This document shows positions 6,824 to 10,033 of a stretch of DNA of 10,033 bases, in pieces (position 1 is the first letter of the stretch; each line of letters begins with the position of its first letter). Source of the stretch: an uncultured Eubacteriales bacterium (lineage in GTDB: Bacteria > Bacillota_A > Clostridia > Lachnospirales > Lachnospiraceae); contig ONVT01000108.1 of NCBI GenBank assembly GCA_900321365.1, positions 1-10,033 of the forward strand, written 5' to 3'. The notes beneath the pieces are model-generated. The model made no database searches. It was given only the letters and a program-made list of their open reading frames with translations, and had not been told where the DNA came from. The position numbers and the translations under genes were made by a program.

Positions 6824-6837
6824 TCTTCACATTTTTT
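6797..6837 (+). terminator. Strong intrinsic terminator overlapping the lysozyme-like gene stop
   Basis: GAAGATCAGAGC (6797-6808) pairs perfectly with 6817-6828 over 12 bases around an 8-base loop. ACA and then six T (6832-6837) follow. The TGA stop (6821-6823) lies inside the right arm, so the last codons of the gene encode the left arm and loop. Confidence 0.9.
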
Positions 6838-6904
6838 CCATACATCAGTCATATTTCGTTCGAAAACCTTCTGTAGGATGGGGAGCAGTAAACAAAACCA
6901 CCAC

Positions 6905-6913
6905 AGAAGGAGG
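6905..6913 (+). promoter_or_regulatory. Ribosome binding site that decides the protease start
   Basis: AGAAGGAGG is a near-perfect Shine-Dalgarno sequence. It touches the ATG at 6914, too close to serve it, but lies nine bases from the ATG at 6923. The latter is therefore the likely start. The ATG at 6878 is upstream of this site and would add a hydrophilic, histidine/arginine-rich piece before the signal sequence. Confidence 0.85.
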
Positions 6914-6922
6914 ATGAAATAT

Positions 6923-8212
6923 ATGAGGAAGTCATTGATCGCTGCCATGCTTGCGGCTATTACAATCGGTGCGGTGGCCGGAGGAGTGGCCATCTCGGCA
7001 TCTCAGGAGGATACAAAGCTTCAGATCGCAGCGGGAGAGACCGTTCCGGACAGTGAGGCGGGCCAGGACGTGTCAGCTGAAGACCGGCAGGAGGATGCTT
7101 CCGCAGATGTACAGAGTGTAACAGAAGTTGCGGCCTCCCTTCCCAGCGGGAGCATCGCGAGGACGGAACTTGTGGAAACTGCAGCCGGAGACACGATTGC
7201 GGATATTGTGGAGAATGTGATGCCGGCGATGGTGTCCATCACGAACACCTCCGTTCAGGAAGTAATGGACTGGTTCCGCGGTGGCAGCATGCAGTACGAG
7301 AGCAGGTCTGCCGGTACCGGCGTGATCATGGGAGAGAATGAAACCGAGCTTCTGATCGTCACGAACAATCATGTGGTGGATGGAGCCGACAAGATCGCGG
7401 TGACATTTATCGATGAGGAATCTGTCGAAGGAATCGTGAAGGGAACCGCAGAGAACGATGACCTAGCCATCGTCTCCGTGAAGCTGGAGGACATCGACGG
7501 GGATACGCTGAGTAAGATCCGGATCGCAAGTGCCGCTGACTCCGGGGATATCCGGGTCGGCGAACAGGTTGTCGCGATCGGGAATGCGCTTGGTTATGGC
7601 CAGTCCGTAACGACAGGCATCATCTCGGCTCTTGGCAGGCAGGTGCGCGTCCGTGACGGCTACGGAACCTCAAGCTATGAAGAGCTGATCCAGACGGACG
7701 CGGCGATCAATGCGGGCAACTCCGGCGGCGCTCTGCTGAACATGAAGGGTGAGGTGATCGGCTTCAATTCCGTGAAGGCGAGTGCGAACGGCGTCGAGGG
7801 GATGGGATATGCGATTCCGACTGCGAAGGCGCTTCCGATTATCCAGAATCTGATGAACAGGGAAAACCGGGATAAGGTTTCCGAAGAGGACGCGGCTTAC
7901 CTTGGCATCACCGGCGAGACTGTCGATGTGAGCGTATCACAGCTCTACGGACTTCCGCTTGGCGTATATCTGAGTGAAGTCACGGAAGGCTCTCCCGCGC
8001 AGGAAGCCGGAATGAAGGTTGGCATGATCATAACGGCATTCGAGGGACAGACGGTTGAGACGATGGCCGACCTCCAGGATATTCTCTCCTACTATCCGGC
8101 AGGTGAGACTGTGACCATAACCGTACAGAAGGCAGACGACAGCGGAACGATCCAGGAACAGGATCTGGAAGTAACCCTTGGACGCAGGACCGACTACATC
8201 CACACGAACTGA
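6923..8212 (+). CDS. htrA: HtrA/DegP-family trypsin-like serine protease with PDZ domain
   Basis: This is a 429-residue extracytoplasmic quality-control protease that degrades misfolded exported proteins. It opens with a signal sequence or signal anchor (MRKSLIAAMLAAITIG, to about residue 26), followed by a low-complexity acidic linker. The protease domain (about 90-310) shows the complete catalytic triad: H150 in TNNHVVDGA, D180 in NDDLAIV and S267 in GNSGGALL. A single PDZ domain (about 325-420) follows, with LGVYLSEVTEGSPAQEAGMK near its start. The length and single PDZ domain match Gram-positive HtrA. The spacer upstream (6838-6904) follows a terminator, so the gene must have its own promoter, though I see no convincing one. 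It lies next to two genes for secreted cell-wall proteins, in keeping with work outside the membrane. Catalytic identity is confident; the exact paralogue type (HtrA, HtrB or DegQ-like) is not. Confidence 0.95.
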   Translation: MRKSLIAAMLAAITIGAVAGGVAISASQEDTKLQIAAGETVPDSEAGQDVSAEDRQEDASADVQSVTEVAASLPSGSIARTELVETAAGDTIADIVENVMPAMVSITNTSVQEVMDWFRGGSMQYESRSAGTGVIMGENETELLIVTNNHVVDGADKIAVTFIDEESVEGIVKGTAENDDLAIVSVKLEDIDGDTLSKIRIASAADSGDIRVGEQVVAIGNALGYGQSVTTGIISALGRQVRVRDGYGTSSYEELIQTDAAINAGNSGGALLNMKGEVIGFNSVKASANGVEGMGYAIPTAKALPIIQNLMNRENRDKVSEEDAAYLGITGETVDVSVSQLYGLPLGVYLSEVTEGSPAQEAGMKVGMIITAFEGQTVETMADLQDILSYYPAGETVTITVQKADDSGTIQEQDLEVTLGRRTDYIHTN

Positions 8213-8216
8213 TATG

Positions 8217-8233
8217 CCCGGTTTTTTGCCGGG
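8217..8233 (+). terminator. Possible weak terminator after the protease gene
   Basis: CCCGG (8217-8221) and CCGGG (8229-8233) pair around a loop of six T and a G. The T-run sits in the loop instead of after the stem, so termination would be weak at best. It is the only hairpin of note between the protease stop and the SRP RNA promoter. Confidence 0.35.
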
Positions 8234-8289
8234 AACTCTCGAAGGAAAAAACTTCACAAGTTATTCTTGAGCAGCTCTTAAAGGGGAGT

Positions 8290-8318
8290 TTGACAAACGA
8301 TTCAGGAATCGGTATAGT
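8290..8318 (+). promoter_or_regulatory. SigA-type promoter of the SRP RNA gene
   Basis: A perfect -35 box TTGACA (8290-8295) and a -10 box TATAGT (8313-8318) are separated by exactly 17 bases. The predicted transcription start at about 8324-8326 coincides with the 5' end of the SRP RNA closing helix. Confidence 0.93.
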
Positions 8319-8322
8319 ATCA

Positions 8323-8590
8323 ATACCGTGCAGCCGGGGAGATAGCGGTGCCCTGTACCTGCAATCCGCTACAGCAGGGGTGATGCCGAACCGAGGCTCT
8401 TTGTCTGTGGAGCAGCGCTTCATAAGCGGTGATGACGTCTGGGTCCTGCGCAACAGATCTCTGTGAACCGTGTCAGGCCGGGAACGGAGCAGCACTAAGC
8501 AGACCCTTCTGTGTGCCGCAGGGCTGCCTGGATTGAGCTGGCTGTGAAGAAAGCGTCTGTGGGCAGTCGTCGAAGTGAGGCGCACGGTAT
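8323..8590 (+). ncRNA. ffs: Signal recognition particle RNA, large Bacillus type (6S/scRNA)
   Basis: This is the RNA core of the signal recognition particle. It binds Ffh and targets nascent membrane and secreted proteins to the translocon. The 5' Alu domain is recognisable from GGTGCCCTGTACCTGCAATC (8347-8366) and AGCAGGG. The distal stem carries GGGTCCTGCGCAAC, and the Ffh-binding helix has the GGAA tetraloop in CAGGCCGGGAACGGAGCAGC (8474-8493). The return strand has TGTGCCGCAGGGCTGCCTGG (8512-8531). The ends ATACCGTGC (8323-8331) and GCACGGTAT (8582-8590) pair perfectly over nine bases. At about 268 bases it has the size of Bacillus/Clostridium SRP RNA, not the small E. coli 4.5S form. It has its own promoter and terminator and lies just upstream of tadA. 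Confidence 0.97.
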
Positions 8591-8597
8591 GAAAATT

Positions 8598-8630
8598 ACA
8601 GGCAGTCCCTGCGTGGGCTGCCTGTTGTTT
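8598..8630 (+). terminator. Intrinsic terminator of the SRP RNA gene
   Basis: An 11-pair stem, 8598-8608 against 8615-8625 including one G-U pair, closes a 6-base loop. A short T-rich tail (TGTTT) follows. The T tract is imperfect, so some read-through into tadA, which starts 17 bases later, is plausible. No separate tadA promoter is obvious. Confidence 0.75.
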
Positions 8631-8646
8631 GGTCAGGGGAAGAACG

Positions 8647-9159
8647 ATGGACCAGGAGAAGCGTGATCTGCATTTCATGAGAGCGGCGATGGCTCAGGCA
8701 AGGAAGGCGGAAAAACTGGATGAGGTGCCGATTGGCTGCGTGATTGTATGCGACGATCAGATCATCGCACGCGGCTACAACCGCCGCAATACAGACCGCA
8801 ATACCATCTCCCATGCGGAGATGAACGCAATCCGGAAAGCCTCGAAGAAGCTCGGAGACTGGAGGCTCGAAGGCTGTACGATCTACGTTACACTGGAACC
8901 ATGCCAGATGTGCTCCGGCGCCATTGTACAGTCGAGAATCGACCGGTGCGTGATCGGAGCGATGAATCCCAAGGCAGGCTGCGCCGGCTCTGTGATGAAT
9001 CTTCTTCAGATTGCGCAGTTCAACCATCAGGTCGAAATAACGAAAGGCGTACTGGGAGAAGCGTGCGGCAGAATGCTGAGTAACTTTTTCCGGACGCTCC
9101 GCGCCCGCCGCAGCAAAGAAGAAGACCCGACGGAAACGCAGCCTGAACCATTCCTTTGA
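8647..9159 (+). CDS. tadA: tRNA-specific adenosine deaminase
   Basis: This 170-residue zinc enzyme deaminates adenosine 34 of tRNA-Arg(ACG) to inosine so that one tRNA can read several arginine codons. The cytidine/adenosine-deaminase motifs are complete: H56-A-E58 (zinc ligand and proton shuttle) and P-C86-Q-M-C89 (zinc ligands). Flanking family segments include EVPIGCVIV, GYNRRNTD and DWRLEGCTIYVTLEPC. AGGGGA (8635-8640) fits the ATG at 8647. A TTG at 8629 lies inside the preceding terminator and would add six residues, so it is rejected. Its place directly after ffs fits the tadA/ffs neighbourhood common in Firmicutes, but in Bacillus subtilis tadA precedes the SRP RNA and dnaX follows; dnaX is not seen here. 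The C-terminal tail after about residue 150 is charged and probably not conserved. It ends 11 bases from the convergent diguanylate cyclase stop. Confidence 0.96.
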   Translation: MDQEKRDLHFMRAAMAQARKAEKLDEVPIGCVIVCDDQIIARGYNRRNTDRNTISHAEMNAIRKASKKLGDWRLEGCTIYVTLEPCQMCSGAIVQSRIDRCVIGAMNPKAGCAGSVMNLLQIAQFNHQVEITKGVLGEACGRMLSNFFRTLRARRSKEEDPTETQPEPFL

Positions 9160-9170
9160 TCTGTGGCGTA

Positions 9171-10033
9171 TTATTGCACACGGTGTCTTCTGTCTTTTAG
9201 TTTTCCTGACGCGTGCCTGGCCTTTTTTTCTATGTACATTGCTCTGTCAATGGCTTCCAGAAAAGCATCTTTATCTTTCGAATCAAATACTGCGTGGCCC
9301 ATGGACAGGCTGATTGTGTAAGGCAGGTCTGATGACTGGTTTAATACTTCAACACCTTTTTTGATCTCATCTTCAACTGCCCGGATGGCATCCTCCTGGT
9401 TGGATACCAGGAGGAGAATGAATTCATCTCCGGCAAAGCGAATAGCGATACTGTCATCCGGGCTGACTTCTCTCAGCAGATTGGCTGTATCACGCAGTGC
9501 CCTGTCTCCCATAGAATGGCCGAAGCGGTCGTTGATCTCTTTGAAAAAGTCCATATCAAGCATGATTCCGCTGTGTCCGTTCCAGGTGTTCAGAACACGG
9601 TCAAGATAATGCCGGTTATAAAGCCCTGTCAACGGATCCCTGTAAGCCAGTTCAGTCTGTGTACTCATATAAAGAGCAGCCAGACCGAGGGAAGTGCAGC
9701 ACCAGGCAAGTGAAAGCCCATAGAAAAGGCTCTGGAGTATAATTCCGGTCAGGACAGGCGTCAGGAATATCCAGATTGGGAAAAAGACTTCAATATGATG
9801 CCGACGGCGATACTGGTAAAATACAAAGATGCTGTTTCCGATCATCAGAAATGCTACCAGATACAGGGAATATGATGCAGGAAGACGATAATAGGCATTT
9901 TGACTGTCCAGATTAAACAGATAGTGTCCAAAGATATTGCCGAGAACAGCGATCCAGCAAAGAACGAGCAGGATCAGGTGTGGCTTATAGACTGTTGTCA
10001 GCCGCTTCTCCTTTTTGTTCAGGTGATAATCCA
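9171..10033 (-). CDS. Membrane-bound GGDEF diguanylate cyclase (5' end beyond window)
   Basis: This protein likely makes the second messenger cyclic di-GMP from two GTP. The frame stays open to the right edge, so 286 C-terminal residues are visible and the start is outside. An internal ATG at 9845 is not the start, because the upstream frame continues with membrane-spanning sequence. At least four hydrophobic segments are seen, around LILLVLCWIAVLG, YSLYLVAFLMIG, FFPIWIFLTPVLTG and GLSLAWCCTSLGLA, forming a probable membrane sensor. The GGDEF domain follows, with DPLTGLYNRHYL, the metal-binding DMDFFKEIND and the active-site loop RFAGDEF. AGDEF is an accepted active variant. The RxxD inhibitory site normally five residues before that loop reads PDDS, so product inhibition is probably absent. 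No EAL domain is present. Base composition appears more AT-rich than the genes to the left. Transcription converges on tadA with only 11 bases between stops. Confidence 0.92.
   Translation of the reverse strand, partial: DYHLNKKEKRLTTVYKPHLILLVLCWIAVLGNIFGHYLFNLDSQNAYYRLPASYSLYLVAFLMIGNSIFVFYQYRRRHHIEVFFPIWIFLTPVLTGIILQSLFYGLSLAWCCTSLGLAALYMSTQTELAYRDPLTGLYNRHYLDRVLNTWNGHSGIMLDMDFFKEINDRFGHSMGDRALRDTANLLREVSPDDSIAIRFAGDEFILLLVSNQEDAIRAVEDEIKKGVEVLNQSSDLPYTISLSMGHAVFDSKDKDAFLEAIDRAMYIEKKARHASGKLKDRRHRVQ

Noticed and set aside
1..10033. CRISPR array, tRNA genes, complete insertion sequence
   Set aside because: I saw no regularly spaced repeats, no cloverleaf sequence and no transposase with terminal repeats in the window.

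Overview
The window looks like chromosomal DNA from a Gram-positive, moderately GC-rich member of the Clostridia, probably Lachnospiraceae-like. Three things support this: a large, Bacillus-type SRP RNA with an Alu domain, strong GGAGG-type ribosome binding sites, and secreted proteins with bacterial SH3 domains. The assignment is inferred from gene types; no species-level marker was identified.

Layout, left to right. Positions 1 to about 233 hold no recognisable gene. They abut the in-frame C-terminal third of an oligopeptide ABC-transporter ATPase that has lost Walker A, signature and Walker B motifs. This is either a real rearrangement or an assembly junction. Next comes a compact + strand group: a LigB/MEMO-like plus AMMECR1 fusion protein (631-2016), its partner radical SAM enzyme (2030-2932) and an alpha-acetolactate decarboxylase (2975-3697). 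The first two are a two-gene form of the 'AmmeMemoRadiSam' system, which is widely conserved but poorly understood.

Then follow three genes for extracytoplasmic proteins. They are a secreted SH3 protein ending in two near-identical 75-residue repeats (3863-4996), a secreted phage-tail-lysozyme-like protein with a long Glu/Thr-rich linker and C-terminal SH3 domain (5231-6823), and an HtrA/DegP-type serine protease with a PDZ domain (6923-8212). A strong intrinsic terminator overlaps the stop codon of the lysozyme gene. The gap before that gene carries three inverted repeats of unknown role.

The last part holds the SRP RNA gene ffs with a near-consensus promoter (8290-8318) and a hairpin terminator. 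It is followed closely by tadA, the tRNA-Arg wobble adenosine deaminase. Converging on tadA from the minus strand is a membrane-bound GGDEF diguanylate cyclase whose N-terminus lies beyond the right edge.

In functional terms the window mixes housekeeping (ffs, tadA), central or fermentative metabolism (budA), envelope maintenance (lysozyme-like protein, HtrA, SH3 protein), c-di-GMP signalling, and the enigmatic AMMECR1/MEMO/radical SAM pair. The pair is the most interesting item here.
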